DNA of 21,595 bases, from the NCBI GenBank assembly GCA_000697335.1, contig JNEM01014237.1:1-21595 (forward strand), given 5' to 3'. The DNA comes from Conidiobolus incongruus B7586. Lineage: Eukaryota > Entomophthoromycota > Entomophthoromycetes > Entomophthorales > Conidiobolaceae. Both the position numbers and the translations under genes were made by a program. Numbering within the stretch: the first letter of the stretch is position 1; each line of letters begins with the position of its first letter. The notes beneath the pieces were generated by a model that saw nothing but the letters and a program-made list of their open reading frames with translations, was not told the DNA's origin and did no database searches. Of the stretch, positions 21,126 through 21,595 are shown piece after piece.

Positions 21126-21595
21126 TTATGATAATTTTCTGAGATTTTATTGATCGATATTGAAATTTAATAAAAAAATAATAATAAAATTAAAATTTAA
21201 TAAAAATACTAATTTATTATATATCAAGATTAATATATAATATTAAAATAATTTTGATTTATTTTTAATTACTCTTTGCAAATTTTTACTAGATTTCTAA
21301 TATCACCAATATTTTACTTTTTATTATAAACTCAAATAAAATATTTTATAAACTAATTTAATTAAATAAGTTGTAATTTAATGAGTTTAATTAATATAAT
21401 AATTCTAATTATCTATTTATTTAAAAAATCTTTTAGAAATTTAATCTTTTATATTTTATAAATATTATATAATATAATAGATATCTTTATTATAAAATAT
21501 AAATATTATAAAATATTATTTTATTCAAAAATATAATATTTTTAAATGAAATGTTTTGGTTTTAGAAGTTAAATATATATGATATTTATTAACTT
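21126..21595. other. A+T-rich non-coding end of the window
   Basis: Nothing recognisable is seen. The sequence is low-complexity A+T. Confidence 0.6.

Noticed and set aside
1-21595. A ciliate-type code in which TAA and TAG encode Gln, since many transposase frames need them read through and the intact gene ends in TGA
   Set aside because: TAG and TAA also stand at Trp positions (993 and 1386 against TGG at 20294 and 20687), and CAG, TAG and TAA alternate at one site among copies. Mutation from CAG, CAA and TGG explains all of these; a Gln code does not.

Overview
The window is a very A+T-rich eukaryotic chromosome segment, by eye well above 80% A+T outside a few islands. It has short spliceosomal introns (52 and 54 nt), Tc1 and mariner DNA transposons and an LTR retrotransposon. 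Transposon copies differ from each other mainly by C/T and G/A changes, a pattern like repeat-induced point mutation (RIP) or methylcytosine decay in fungi. A fungus is the most likely source. An A+T-rich early-diverging lineage (Glomeromycotina-like) would fit, but nothing here fixes the species.

Layout: 1-2386 is a decayed Tc1-type element (copy A) with a mariner (copy A) inserted in it. 2387-4180 holds nothing recognisable. 4259-5119 is a broken host gene, a diverged tandem paralogue of the only intact-looking gene, a three-exon gene at 6901-7783. That gene encodes a predicted 258-residue single-pass membrane protein with a beta-rich outer domain that weakly recalls the LEA-2/DUF3712 type. 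8331-8690 is a GC-richer island of unknown nature. 9450-9690 is a dispersed repeat. 11113-16593 is a structurally complete but decayed Ty3/gypsy LTR element on the minus strand, with two roughly 362-bp LTRs and a 5-bp target duplication. 17449-19562 is a second Tc1 copy whose 5' end is duplicated in tandem. 19582-20873 is a second mariner. 20885-21125 repeats the 9450-9690 sequence.

Functionally there is one probable live host gene. Its duplicate has decayed, and the rest is a transposon graveyard. The transposases can be classified by catalytic spacing: DD34D for mariner and DD34E for Tc1. In each family one catalytic acid is replaced through a G-to-A change (Asp to Asn, Glu to Lys). Several codons are CAG, CAA or TGG in one copy and TAG or TAA in another, which argues for C-to-T mutation pressure and against a reassigned genetic code. 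I found no convincing new biological system. The items most worth a second look are the paralogue pair with its intron difference, the GC island, and the stem-loop at 8935-8981.
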